NCBI GenBank assembly: GCA_036365455.1
Contig: JAWQUS010000026.1
Location: forward strand, 15,518,001 to 15,582,000
Direction of reading: 5' to 3'
Length of the DNA stretch: 64,000 nt
Source of the DNA: Macrosoma leucophasiata
Taxonomy: Eukaryota > Arthropoda > Insecta > Lepidoptera > Hedylidae
Part shown: piece after piece, positions 10,006 to 19,719 of the stretch
Layout of the letters: the number at the start of each line of letters is the position of its first letter
Position numbering within the stretch: the first letter of the stretch is position 1
Position numbers and translations under genes: made by a program
The notes under the pieces: generated by a model
Database searches by the model: none
Seen by the model: only the letters and a program-made list of their open reading frames with translations
What the model was told of the DNA's origin: nothing

Positions 10006-10107
10006 CACCTTTCTCGATTTTTTGTAATGAATATTTGTAAGAATTTTAAAAAAATGGCATAATTTTCTCGAATTCTCGAACTATGATTTAATTTTTATAT
10101 ACACCTC

Positions 10108-10312
10108 GCAGAACTGACGGCCGTTGGGGCAGAAGAGTTCTGGAGTGGCGACCGCGTACCGGAAGACGAAGCGTAGGCAGGCCTCTCACGAGGTGGACCG
10201 ACGATCTAGTGAAGGTCGCGGGCAATCGCTGGATGAGGGCGGCCCAGGACCGTTTGTTGTGGCATTCTTTGGGGGAGGCCTTTGTTCAGCAGTGGATATT
10301 TAGTATATACAA
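10108..10312 (+). pseudogene. LINE ORF2 C-terminus relic
   Basis: The plus-strand frame reads GRPLTRWTDDLVKVAG-like residues, then NRWMRAAQDRLLWHSL and GEAFVQQW before a stop. This is the characteristic last part of a non-LTR retrotransposon polyprotein. The same block recurs at 15205 (plus) and, more decayed, at 59735-60065 (minus). Confidence 0.75.
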
Positions 10313-10317
10313 ACATA

Positions 10318-10545
10318 TATTATATATCTTCGCGCCAAGTCCCGCTTGAGCGTATAGCGACAAATACCTCGATCCTTATACACTGCCTGTGCCTCTTCTA
10401 CATTCATCATCTTCATCACTCTCTACATACTGGTACGCCGATCCCCTACGCTCTTGACCCTCATCTTACAAATATAACTGATTCTTATTTGTCAAGGTAG
10501 ATCAGTCTTGGTATTTCCCGGCTCCTACAATCTTCTATATTTACA
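10318..10545 (-). pseudogene. Decayed LINE C-terminus relic
   Basis: On the minus strand it aligns by eye with the relic at 3780 (the TTCGCGCCAAGTCCC end, CATTCATCATCTTCATCA, and the AGATCAGTCTTGG block), but it contains many indels and no continuous frame. Confidence 0.5.
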
Positions 10546-10566
10546 TTCTAGTATACACACACCCAT

Positions 10567-10946
10567 CGAAGCGCGCATGGCCCCGCGGCAGGTGTAGATC
10601 ATAAGCGATCTACTCGGTTAAGCACTACGGGAGCGGTCGGGTAGTGTAATGGGTGACCGCTAGTGGAAAATTAAATGCGCGTTTCCGTGCTTCGGAGGGC
10701 ACGTTCAGCCGTCGGTCTATCTATCGATAGCAACCGGGTTCGTTCATTCGAGTCGTTAAACCTTGTCGGAGGCTTTATGGGGGCCGTTTGAAAACATCCG
10801 ACAGCGTGTTGGCCACGAACCCATCCACCTCCACCAATCCTCATTGGAGCAGCGTGGTGGAGTAAGCTCCAGGCCTCCACCCAAAAAGGGGAGAGACTCG
10901 TGCACAGCAGTGGAACGTATAATGGGTTGCCATTATTATTATTATT
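10567..10946 (+). mobile_element. 5S-SINE (family D), full length
   Basis: About 380 bp from GAAGCGCGCATGGCCCCGCG to GGGTTGCC followed by an (ATT)n tail. The 5S-like internal control region is present (AAGCACTACGGGAGCGGTC, then AATGGGTGACCGC). Flanking TATACACA...ACCCAT-like sequences on the two sides form an imperfect target duplication of about 14 bp. Confidence 0.8.
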
Positions 10947-10949
10947 ATA

Positions 10950-11689
10950 CACATACCATTGCTGGTGTACTACTGAAATCCCATTAAAATCAAAAATACC
11001 AAACTACTCCAAACCATCCAATCAGAATGTCTACATTTCCATTACACAATGTCAGGCAAACATGACAATACGTCACGTGACGGTACGACGTCAATAAAAA
11101 CGTACCGACGTAAATCCGTGTAATATCCAGAGATCAATCCGTCAGAAACAATAATCCGACGCCTGCGGTGTGGGACATACGGCTCACAAGAATGTAAGTG
11201 AACTAAAAAAAATTAAAAAAAAGAAAAAATGTTAAAAATTACAAAAGAATTCAATAATAATTTAAATTTTTCCATTACTTACTGTAGGCGACCAAATCAA
11301 AGGGCAAAGTACCAAATTTTGAGACTGGCACTGGAAAACTTTAGAAAACTGATCACGGAATCATTTCTTGTGTTTGGTCAAAACTTGGAACCTAGCGTAG
11401 CAGTAGTCATCGGCTCCCTTTGGAATAATAGTAAGGCAACTTTTTTAAAATATATAAAAAATGCAAGTCAGACTCGCCCATGAAGGGTTCCGTAATGGAT
11501 AGTAATATTTGACTAAATGTGCACCTCTATCATTTTTTTATCAAATTTATCAATTTTATATCCAATCATGTTTATCGTTGTTTTAGTCGATCTGTGTTTA
11601 TTTATCTTAAGAGGTATTCCATCATTTATTTTGTTGGAAAAAAAATATCATGATATCCGAAACAATTTACACAAAACCTTAACAAATTG
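10950..11689. other. Unassigned DNA
   Basis: Nothing convincing. A remnant of the AGGGTTCCGTA element is visible in reverse around 11465-11500. Short open frames carry no domain. Confidence 0.35.
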
Positions 11690-11835
11690 TATACACACAC
11701 TTTCCTCATAAATCACTCTATCTATTGTTGAAAACCGCACGAAAATCCGTGCTGTAGTATTTGTCTTTATTACAAACAGACAGACTGAAAGACAGACGCA
11801 GCGTGGGATTTCGTTTTATAAAATGTATAGATTAA
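11690..11835 (-). repeat. Helitron 5'-end relative, decayed
   Basis: Contains TCACTCTATCTATTGTTGAAA, AACCGCACGAAAATCCGTGC and TTTCGTTTTATAAAATG. These correspond in order to the 5' terminal part of the Helitron at 26582-28135 on the same strand. Confidence 0.45.
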
Positions 11836-12249
11836 ACATGTATCATCTTCGAAGCCGTATGTAACATACGACATCCAAGGGTATGGTAGGTATTATTTCT
11901 TTATTACGTTTTTATTTTGGCTTTGAAGGGATATCATTGAGACAAACAGCCCTTGCAATGGACCCTTGGGTCCGCAAATACACCTGTCACAAACCAAAGA
12001 TGGTCGATCACTTCTGTTTTTGAAATTCTATTCTGGGTATAGTTGCGTGGGTGTATAGATTTGATTCTTGATAGGATTTTATTTTTAACAAACTTCAAAG
12101 GAAAAAGAAAGAGAACGTTCTGTTTTATATGTTTTTAATGTAGGTTTACCGATTACCGATGTCGTCTTCAATCTTCCTAAATAAAAATGAATGCTTGTCT
12201 GTATGTCCTTTATAGAATCGTAAACTACGTAGTTGATCATGTGATGATC
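11836..12249. other. Unassigned AT-rich DNA
   Basis: No recognisable gene or repeat. Confidence 0.35.
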
Positions 12250-12353
12250 TTTAGCAAAGTTGTGCCCACAAAATATTCTGAGTTGGCAATTTCGACAGAT
12301 GGCGCCACTGTCATGTTTTAGTTGGTGCCGTAGCAACGCGCGCAGGGTACAGC
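12250..12353 (+). repeat. Helitron-like 3' terminus
   Basis: Ends GTAGCAACGCGCGCAGGGTA, then CAG and CTAGT. The 5' boundary is not identified. Confidence 0.45.
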
Positions 12354-12359
12354 TAGTGA

Positions 12360-13047
12360 TATATAAATGTGGACATTAAAGAAAATATTCAAAAAGTGAA
12401 AGCTTCTTAAGCGACGTTGTGCACTTTTTGCCATAGTCATAAAAAATGTTAAACTTGCGTCAGGACCCGTGGCCTGATAGAAAATTCGTAAGACGGAGGG
12501 ATAATAGACCGCCGACGCGGCGGAGCGGAGAACGTATTTCCCTCTCTTTCTACCGCGTGGCAAAAATGTATGCCCGCGCCTGCTGTTTCGTTTAGGCACA
12601 GAAAATTTTCTGGGCCGGTTTTTAGCAGGTTGTTTATCAAACACCAATCTTAAAATATATGAAAATAATTACCTATTCAACATTTGAATTATTTTGACCT
12701 ATAAACACTCTTGTTGTGGGCACATAATACGTACAAATATAGCATACATACGATGGAAAGCCTAACGTTCACTCAGTTTAACTAGGGTTCAGTAATTCTC
12801 CCAGTGGGAACAAACCTTTATTTTAAAAGTGACAACGCAGAGGCTACGGGTCTATAAAGGGACAAGGAAACTTTAAAGACGGATCTCGGTCGTTTTCTGT
12901 GGTTGGTTTGAGACTAGGTATAAACAAAAAGACTTCTAGAATATTAAAATATTCCAATTTCAATAACTTTTGGTGTTTGTAAACATAATAAGGTAATACA
13001 GTTGCTATGACGAAGCGCAATAGTTTTTATTTTCCACTAAATGATAA
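12360..13047. other. Unassigned DNA
   Basis: A 109-codon minus-strand frame (12318-12647) overlaps a GC-rich patch. It has no domain I recognise, and nothing else supports a gene. Confidence 0.35.
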
Positions 13048-13193
13048 CCCCCTTATTCATAAACGTACATTAGATACGTTTTAGCTATAGAATGCTTTGT
13101 CTTTGTCAGTTGCATTGTCAAATGTGCAGGATAGAAAAAAGCAAAGGAGAGATTAGCAACACTTTAGCTAAAGTACGTTTATGAATAAGGGGG
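13048..13193 (-). mobile_element. 146-bp MITE, copy 1
   Basis: Terminal inverted repeats CCCCCTTATTCATAAACGTA and its complement, about 22 bp. Interior TTTGTCAGTTGCATTGTCAA in the opposite orientation to copies at 34468 and 54961. Flanked by TAA on the left and TTA on the right. Confidence 0.85.
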
Positions 13194-13216
13194 TTAGAGT
13201 GTCATATTTTGTGTTT

Positions 13217-13533
13217 AGATCATGACCGATCCACTCAGTTGTGCGAGACGGGCGCTGTCGGGTGTGTGATAGGTGACCGCTAGTGGCAAATTAAAATGCG
13301 CGTTTCCGTGCTTCGGAGGACACGCTAAGCCATCGGTCCCGGTTGCTATCGATAGATAGCAGTTGTTTAACTTTGCCCTTGGGGGGGTTTGACAATATCC
13401 GACAGTGGGTTGGCCACTAACCCGAATCTCCACCAACCCGCATTGGAGCAACGTGGTGCAGTAAGCTCCAGACCTCCCTAAAAAAGAGAAGGGGAGACTC
13501 GTGCCCAGCAGTGGGACGTAAAAAGGCTTGTTG
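13217..13533 (+). mobile_element. 5S-SINE (family D), diverged
   Basis: Lacks the first ~20 bp and the (ATT)n tail. The 5S-like segment is recognisable (GGGCGCTGTCGGGTGTGTGA followed by TAGGTGACCGC). Confidence 0.75.
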
Positions 13534-13644
13534 CCACATTTATTACACTATAGCTATTAATTTTTTATCAATGGATGTCGTTATCCGATCCCAAATCGGT
13601 TTAATCAAAGAGGAAAAGAGAAATTAGACGCTCGGAAGTGGACT

Positions 13645-13745
13645 TTGGTAGCATACTGGTAAAGCCGTTGGACTGGTTATTCCGAGGTCGCAGGTTCAAT
13701 GTCTGCCTGAAGTTATTTTTTTCTTTCCATATTTTCTTTTATTTC
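13645..13745 (+). repeat. Family I tRNA-SINE, decayed copy
   Basis: Matches the tRNA-like segment (GGTCGCAGGTTCAATGTCTG, CCTGAAGTT) and the following TTTTTTTCTTTCCATATTTT, but the D arm is destroyed. Confidence 0.6.
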
Positions 13746-13840
13746 GGAAGCTAAATAGCTTGCAATGTGCTCAAAGAATGACAAAGAGTTCGTCACCAGT
13801 AATATACCCAAAAACATAATGACAGGTCGTTGGTATAGGT

Positions 13841-14121
13841 TTTTTTAAATATAAATGGAAGTGGTAAACAAGCATGCAGTTCATATAGGTGTTAAGTGAT
13901 GACTGCAGCCTATAGTCATCCACCCAAAGACCAAGTTCAAAATGCAGATGCGTTACCACACTTAGCACTCCTGAGGCCTAAGGTGTTATGCCTCTGTGCC
14001 GGAAATTACAGGGCCATACAATGACAGGGACATTACCACCTGACCGGAACACGATAGTTCTAAACAGTAATGCGGTGGTGCCTACGCCCGCGAGCTCCGT
14101 CACTGGAGCTCCAACACCAGT
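13841..14121 (-). mobile_element. Family A element, near full length
   Basis: Poly-T tail on the left, nested-hairpin 5' end on the right (CTCCGTCACTGGAGCTCC, AACACCAGT). About 40 bp around the TAAATGGTAGTG segment are missing. Confidence 0.85.
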
Positions 14122-14149
14122 ATATTTCTATCAGTCAATCCCTTCAGAG

Positions 14150-14488
14150 TAATACAGGTGTCCCATTTCAGGGGCAAATAAAAAAACAGCACATTCAGAG
14201 TATACATTATTCTTGATTTCAATAACAATACGCCTCGTTTAATCCCACTCGATATACCCATTCACATAAATTCAATTCCGTAAGCAGTTATATTCACAAA
14301 ACACTCCCACGACGTGGTTTTACATTCACGTGGCTCAGGTACTCACGCGAGCCTAACAAAGCAACCATCAAGACAAATTACTTTTATAACTTAGCACCCC
14401 TCTTTTCATGTGACACGACCAATGTTACAGTGTATGAAAGTCGGTACACTAACGAATTCCTTTTTACGGAGTACATATACCTAAAAAA
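14150..14488. other. Unassigned DNA
   Basis: No gene or repeat relationship recognised. Confidence 0.35.
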
Positions 14489-14745
14489 CATAGAGCAACA
14501 CCGAGGGAGTAGCCATATGCAGGCTTTCCCCTCTGTCAAAGTTCAAGTCCAAACGGGCCTATACCTGTCGCCTAGATGTTTAAAGGTGTGCGTGAAATTG
14601 TTTCTGTATTTTGTTAAGGTCAAGGTGTGAGTTTCGTAGTAATAGACGATTTTTGAAGTGTGAGTGTGTGTCGCACGCATTTCCCTCCGCAAAAAATGAC
14701 AGACTGTTTTACATCGGTAATAAACGCTATGGCTACTCCCCTCCA
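14489..14745 (+). mobile_element. hAT-like MITE (family C), right end truncated
   Basis: Starts CATAGAGCAACACCGAGG and contains the family interior (GCAGGCTTTCCCCTCTGTCA, CGTAGTAATAGACGATTTTT). It stops at CTACTCCCCTCC, so the right inverted repeat is missing. Confidence 0.8.
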
Positions 14746-15055
14746 AATAATTCTTCAACTTCAACTTACTATAACAAACACCACACCGCGGACACTTTGT
14801 CAAAATTCCATACACACGCTTAATTTGGTCTCTATTACACAGACTTCAATCAGTGACGTGTATTTACACGTGCACCTGTGTACGTAGCACGTAGAAAATA
14901 CCAACCGTCGTCCATAGGAGAGGCGGAGGTTGGGTGATGCGGGGAAATCGGGCGGGACATCGAAGTGTCTATTCTATACTTAGTATTATTACATATTCTC
15001 TGACAGTTCGGAGCAAGATCGGCCTTAGGCGAGTGACTTCGGATAATTTCGTGTC

Positions 15056-15175
15056 TGTAGAGCGTTATCTCTTTCGCATGGACCCATTTGTCGGCCATTT
15101 TTATCAAGTTTTGACCAATACTATTAGTGCTTACGTAGGCAGTATGCAACAGAGATAACGCTCTAGGAACTCGAA
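15056..15175 (+). repeat. Inverted-repeat segment (family P)
   Basis: AGAGCGTTATCTCT (15059-15072) and its exact complement at 15151-15164 flank TTATCAAGTTTTGACCAATA and GCTTACGTAGGCAGTATGCA. The same interior occurs in reverse at about 62690-62830. Confidence 0.65.
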
Positions 15176-15204
15176 ACTAACTGATTTTATCTTCTTAAAC
15201 CTCT

Positions 15205-15392
15205 ATGCTCGAAGAACTGACGGCCGTTGGGGCAGAGCAGTTCGAGTGGCCACCGAATCATCACAAGATGGACCGATGACCTGGTGAAGGTCGCGGGCAA
15301 TCGCTGGATGAGGGCGGCCCAGGACCGTTTGTTGAGGCATTCTTTGGGGGAGGCCTTTGTTCAGCAGTGGACGTCTTTTGGCTGAAATGACT
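15205..15392 (+). pseudogene. LINE ORF2 C-terminus relic
   Basis: Second copy of the block at 10108: TRWTDDLVKVAG, NRWMRAAQDRLL and the GEAFVQQW ending are readable. The upstream part is deleted. Confidence 0.7.
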
Positions 15393-15931
15393 CCTCAAAA
15401 CATTAAAGGACTATTCTGAAGCACCACATCTCACCACATAATCATACAAGTATATACTTAAATCGAAGTTCAGGATTTCATTATATACTGAGACAATATG
15501 TATTTAAGTCAATATATTTTTTTTTATTATTATTATTTCATTATTATCTTGAAGCGGATATACATCTGTGGACATAAACCTAATCATAATCATCACCAGA
15601 ATCACCATCACTATCACTCTAGCGGATAGACGTCTACTAAAAAACGTCTTTATCTCGGTAGAAAGGCATTCGCCGGTCCGGCAGGCCTCTCTCTCGTTCG
15701 GTGACTCATCGTTACGTTACCGGGCGTTACACTTTTTCATGAGTGACTCCGAGCCGCAACCTAATTTAAGACGTTGTCACGTCAAAATGAAGACTACTGG
15801 ACAAAATCGCTTATTCCCTTCATTTTCTTTTTTTTATTTATTTAAATCATTACTTACTGCCAAAGCTACTGCTGGGTTAAATTCCATACTCTCCACCTAA
15901 AAAGGCACACGTAAGTAGAAATGCTATAAAA
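15393..15931. other. Unassigned DNA
   Basis: A 110-codon frame (15568-15900) has no domain and a biased composition. I do not call it. Confidence 0.35.
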
Positions 15932-16241
15932 CGTAACTTCACGCCTGTAATCCCCGTAGAGTTAGGCAAAGGTAAATGCATGCATTCAAGCATACATAAG
16001 AAACACCCACGATTCGCCGGTTAAGTTTTGGCCCATGTATAAGGTGGCGAGCTTATTGACATCTCCGGGCACATTACCAAACTCCGAGGTACTGGGAAAC
16101 TTCCAGAAAATGGAAAAATCCCAATAGAACCAGAGATAAAGGATTTTACATCCTTATCTCTAATAGACCCCGGCCTGGGCATCGAACCCAGGACCCCAGC
16201 GTAGTAGTGGCCTGCTACCACTAGGCTACTGAAGCAGAAAA
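15932..16241 (-). mobile_element. Family H tRNA-derived SINE
   Basis: On the minus strand the head reads TAGCCTAGTGGTAGCAGGCC (box A) and GGGTTCGATGCCCAGG (box B). The body holds CCATTTTCTGGAAGTTTCCC and the 3' end TACAGGCGTGAAGTTACGTT. The 9-bp GCTATAAAA occurs on both sides (15923-15931 and 16242-16250), a target duplication typical of retroposition. Confidence 0.85.
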
Positions 16242-16628
16242 GCTATAAAAGACTAAAAAATATATTTATTTTACAATACTGATTTTCCTACACTATGTCA
16301 CCACATACGGCACATGGGGTTCATTAGACATACGATCATCCCTTTAATAGGGGCTATAAAAGTTAATAGCCCCGACTGAACCCGCGAGACGTCCATATTC
16401 AATTTTTAACAACCGGTATTACCGATGCTGTTTTCTTCAATTACGTCTTTAAAAAGCGTAGAAGGGTAGTTAAGTGGTGTTAATAAAATATATCTGAATT
16501 TCGTTCATGGAGGTTAACGCAGTAAACATTTATAACAATAAAATTCTTGATCGTGGATCTATGTTGTGGATTAAATCCAAGCCAAAATCAAGAAAGTATC
16601 TTTTTATGTAACGGAAATGGCAAATAAT
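16242..16628. other. Unassigned AT-rich DNA
   Basis: No gene or repeat relationship recognised. Confidence 0.35.
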
Positions 16629-16913
16629 ACTGGTGGTAGAGCTCCAGTGATGGAGCTCGCGGGCGTAGGCACCACCGCATTACCTAATATACTTGCCGCT
16701 AAATGGTAGTTTTCAGCACTATCGTGTTCCGGTCAGGTGGTAATGTACGGCCCTGTAATTTCCGGCACAGAGGCATAACACCTTAGGCCTCAATAGTGGT
16801 AACGTATCTGCATTTTGATCTTGGTCTTTGTGTGGATGTCTATAGGCTGCAGTCATCACTTAACATCAATGTGAACTGCATGCTTGTTTGCCACTTCCAT
16901 TACATAAAAAAAA
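16629..16913 (+). mobile_element. Family A element, full length (reference copy)
   Basis: About 285 bp from ACTGGTGGTAGAGCTCCAGT to an ATTACATAAAAAAAA tail. The 5' end folds on itself: GGTGGT pairs with ACCACC and encloses GAGCTCC paired with GGAGCTC. Middle: TTCAGCACTATCGTGTTCCG and GGCCTCA-AGTGGTAACG. 3' part: GGCTGCAGTCATCACTTAAC and TGCTTGTTTGCCACTTCC. The sharp common 5' end and A tail suggest a SINE moved by a LINE. There is no clear tRNA or 5S promoter, so the origin of the head is open. Confidence 0.8.
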
Positions 16914-16916
16914 GCA

Positions 16917-17071
16917 GCAATTCACATGGATGTTAAGTGATGACTGCAGCCTGCACCAGATGACCTCAAAATGCGGATGCGTTGACACCCCTGAGAATTT
17001 CTACTGGTGGTAGAGTTCCAGTGCCCAAGCTCGAGGGCGTATGCACCACCGCATTACCTAATCTATGTGCC
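16917..17071. repeat. Two family A fragments in opposite orientation
   Basis: 16917-16996 is a minus-strand 3' portion (GATGTTAAGTGATGACTGCA). 17003-17071 is a plus-strand 5' portion (ACTGGTGGTAGAGTTCCAGT to ACCTAATCTATGTGCC). Together they make a head-to-head remnant with the centre missing. Confidence 0.75.
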
Positions 17072-17084
17072 AAAATTTTTTTTT

Positions 17085-17318
17085 TGTTAATTGTTTTATA
17101 TTATTTCGCATTAACACATGCTTGTGAAATATATTTTATTTTTAAAGAAAAATGAAAAGAAAAAATTGACTTCAGGCGAGACTCGAACTCGCGACCTACT
17201 GGGAATCTAGTCCAGCCGCTCTTCCAATTGAGCTACTGAAGCCCTGCCCGATTAGTCAAATCTTTCCTTCACATCTACTGCATTGCTTTATGGTAGCAGC
17301 AGCGCCATCTATTGCCAA
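17085..17318 (-). mobile_element. Family I tRNA-derived SINE
   Basis: The tRNA-like segment is 17169-17242 (complement), identical in most positions to that at 5149. The distal part (TTATATTATTTCGCATTAAC, CACATGCTTGTGAAATATAT) is shared with 52200, and the proximal part with 5093. Confidence 0.75.
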
Positions 17319-17392
17319 CTATGCTAGTTAGGCAACCGATATAATAGACTTTTCAGTTTATTGAATATCGTAAAGAAGTCGCTTTTACCCTT

Positions 17393-17565
17393 AATAACCG
17401 AGTCTCGCCTGAAATCAATTTTTTCTTTCCATTTTTTTTTTTTGTTGTTTAATCTACCACCGCCTACGATTTTTCTCTTCACTACCAATGGTTGACTGGT
17501 AGAGAGCGCTCTTAACGTTAAGTCCGCCATTTGTTGCATTTTTTTTGTGGCAATAAAGATTAAAT
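17393..17565 (+). repeat. Family I fragment and LINE-like 3' end fragment
   Basis: 17393-17450 repeats the T arm and T-rich trailer of family I (GAGTCTCGCCTGAAATCAAT). 17475-17565 reads TGGTTGACTGGTAGAGAGCG, TTAAGTCCGCCATTTGT and a T-run then GTGGCAATAAAG, which looks like a non-LTR retrotransposon 3' end. Confidence 0.45.
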
Positions 17566-17573
17566 ACATAAAA

Positions 17574-17786
17574 ATGGTGTTCAGCACTATCGTTAACACC
17601 TTAGGCCTCAGGAGTGCCTGAGGCCTAAGGTGTTATGCCTCTGTGCCGGAAATTACAGGGCTGTACATTACCACCTGACCGGAAAACGATAGTGCTGAAC
17701 ACTATGTACCATTTAGCGGTAAGTATATAAGGTAATGCGGTGGTGCTTACGCCCACGAGCTCCGCTCCTGGAGCTCTACCACCAGC
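17574..17786. repeat. Family A fold-back
   Basis: A short plus-strand piece (17574-17616) is joined to a longer minus-strand piece (17617-17785). The join is a perfect palindrome: 18-bp arms 17595-17612 and 17617-17634 around the loop AGTG. In the plus piece a large internal part of the element is skipped (CACTATCGTTAACACC). Confidence 0.85.
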
Positions 17787-17898
17787 TTAAATAATCATTT
17801 CACATACGCGAGACAAATCCGAAATCTTGTTTTATTTTAATACTGAGACAGTTACTGACTAAACAGTACAATGGTAACTTGTTATGAATATTATGCCC

Positions 17899-17930
17899 AT
17901 GACCACTACACAACGATGTGTAGTGGTCAT
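17899..17930. repeat. Perfect palindrome, 14-bp arms, ACGA loop
   Basis: ATGACCACTACACA (17899-17912) and TGTGTAGTGGTCAT (17917-17930) flank the 4-nt loop ACGA. Confidence 0.95.
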
Positions 17931-18221
17931 TTGCAATTACCCGCAACTGCCACTAAATCATAATATAAGTGGTTTGAGCTTTGCATACAAATGACAAATA
18001 AACTTCTCTGAGCATCGTTTATAACGTGGAAACGAAAATGGAAGATTTTTATCGTTTTACATTTTTATTACTTTTTATTATTCTCACTTTCTTGCGATTT
18101 GTCTACCCTAATGAATAGCGTTTTCGGAAAACTTCGACAATGTTCGTTTGTTCGTATTCTAATTGACTGACATTCGTTCACGAACGAAATGATCGCTATG
18201 AATTAGACATATTATGACCAT
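17931..18221. other. Unassigned AT-rich DNA
   Basis: Nothing recognised. Confidence 0.35.
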
Positions 18222-18229
18222 ATTATGAC

Positions 18230-18578
18230 ACGCGCATGGCCCCGCGGCTGGTGTAGATCGGAAGCGATCTACTCGGTTAAGCGATACGGGCGCGGTCGGG
18301 TGTGTGATGGGTGACCGCTAGTGGCAAATTAGAATGTGCGTTTTCGTGCTTCGGAGGGCACGTTAAGCCGTCGGTCCCGGTTGCTTTCGATAGATAGCAG
18401 GCGCTAAACTTAGCCAAAACATCCGACAGCGGATTAGCTATAATCCCTTATCTAGCGGGTTGATCGCTTTGGAGCAGCGTGGTGGAGTAGGCTCCAGGCC
18501 TCCTCCCTAGAAGGGGCTCTCCCCTTCTCTCGTACTCGTGCCCAGCAGTGGAACGTATCAAGGGTTGCCATTATTATT
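18230..18578 (+). mobile_element. 5S-SINE (family D), full length (reference copy)
   Basis: Head ACGCGCATGGCCCCGCGGCT, then GATCTACTCGGTTAAGCGAT, ACGGGCGCGGTCGGGTGTGT and GATGGGTGACCGCTAGTGG. This lines up with the internal promoter of insect 5S rRNA: GGGCGCGGTC and GATGGGTGACCGC are exact, with the same 8-nt spacing. The body contains GATAGATAGC. The 3' part (GCAGCGTGGTGGAGTAGGCTCC, CCCAGCAGTGGAACG, GGGTTGCC) ends in (ATT)n, a LINE-type tail. Target duplication ATTATGAC at 18222-18229 and 18579-18586. Confidence 0.85.
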
Positions 18579-18604
18579 ATTATGACTATTGCCTGTGTTT
18601 ATGC

Positions 18605-18734
18605 GGGTTGACCTCTAACCCGTGTCTCCACCAATCCGCATTGGAGCCGCGTGGTGGAATAAGCTCCAGGCCTTCCTCCAAAAAGGGGAGAGACTCGTGC
18701 CCAGCAATAGACGTATAATGGGTTGCCATTATTA
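18605..18734 (+). mobile_element. 5S-SINE (family D), 5' truncated insertion
   Basis: Only the last 130 bp of the family, from GGGTTGACCTCTAACCCGTG to the ATTATT tail. Flanked by the exact 11-bp duplication TGTGTTTATGC (18594-18604 and 18735-18745), which shows a 5'-truncated retroposition event just downstream of the preceding copy. Confidence 0.9.
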
Positions 18735-18749
18735 TGTGTTTATGCAGTC

Positions 18750-19203
18750 TATATAGCACCGCGGACCGGAGGGGAGTGACGAAGTGGGGCAGCCTAATGT
18801 AAGCTGTAAGGACTGTGAGTGTAAGCGTAAAAAAATATTTTTCAAATTTGCTAATTTTCATTATTTTTGTATAAAAGTAGTAATTTTATGCATATTCTAC
18901 ACTATTCTAGTCAACTTTATGATAATATAATTACAAAAGAGATAGAGTACTACAACGTCACATTTTCAACAATTCCGGGACGTTTGCACGTCGACGCAGT
19001 TTCCTCTGGCAAGAATAATGCTTTTTAATTTAATCCCGTCAGCTAATTCTGCGGAATAAAGTCTAGTTTTAAGCTTTTGTATGTAATGAGGTACAATTGT
19101 GAACATGATTTAAAATGTTGAGAAAGACTGAACTAATTTCAAGTGACATTTTGTTCGAGAATGAAAAAAAAGGTCTCAAAGGAGGTTGAGTGTAAGTATA
19201 AGC
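18750..19203. other. Unassigned DNA
   Basis: No gene or repeat relationship recognised. Confidence 0.35.
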
Positions 19204-19708
19204 TAATATGTCTGCTGCTAAATGGTAGTGTTCAGCACTATCGTGTTCCGATATAGAGCAATACCGGAGGGGAGTAGACATATGCAGGCTTTCCCCTCTG
19301 TCAAAGTACAAGCCCAAATGTCGCCTAGATGATGAAATTGTTTCTGTATTTTGTTAAAGTCATGGTGTTAGTTTCGTAGTAATAGACGATTTTTGTAGTG
19401 TGCGTGGGTGTCGCACGTATTATCTCCCGCAAAAAAATGACAGACTGTTTTGCATCGGTAATAAACGCTATGACTACTCCCCTCCAGTCCGCCGCGGCCG
19501 GTGGTCCGTGTTGCTCTATGTGTTCCGGTTAGATGGTAATGTCCGTAATGAAACTAAGAAAGAGACATAACAACTACGGTCTCAGGAGTGGCAACGCATC
19601 TGCATTTTGACCTCTGTTCTTTGTGTGATGTTTACTTATATGCTGCAATCATCACTTAACATCAATGTAAAGTGCATACTTTTTTGCCACGTTCATTACA
19701 TAAAAGAA
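19204..19708 (+). mobile_element. Family A element interrupted by a hAT MITE
   Basis: The left part (19204-19251, CTAAATGGTAGTGTTCAGCA...GTGTTCCG) and right part (19521-19708, TGTTCCGGTTAGATGG to the tail) rejoin cleanly when the hAT element at 19252-19520 and one duplicate are removed. It belongs to the older GTTAGATGG subfamily. Confidence 0.85.
19252..19520 (+). mobile_element. hAT-like MITE (family C)
   Basis: 269 bp with inverted ends TATAGAGCAATACCGG and ...CCGTGTTGCTCTATG. Flanking 8-mers are TGTTCCGA and TGTTCCGG (7 of 8). The host family A sequence gives the empty site, so the duplication is well supported. Eight-base duplications are a hAT hallmark. No transposase. Confidence 0.85.
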
Positions 19709-19719
19709 TATAGGTGAAT

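Noticed and set aside
12318..12647. 109-codon minus-strand frame
   Set aside because: No domain, no relatives in the window, and it overlaps another frame on the same strand. Treated as chance.
15568..15900. 110-codon plus-strand frame starting MDINLIIIITRITITIT
   Set aside because: Low-complexity start, no domain, and it ends in AT-rich repeat-like sequence.
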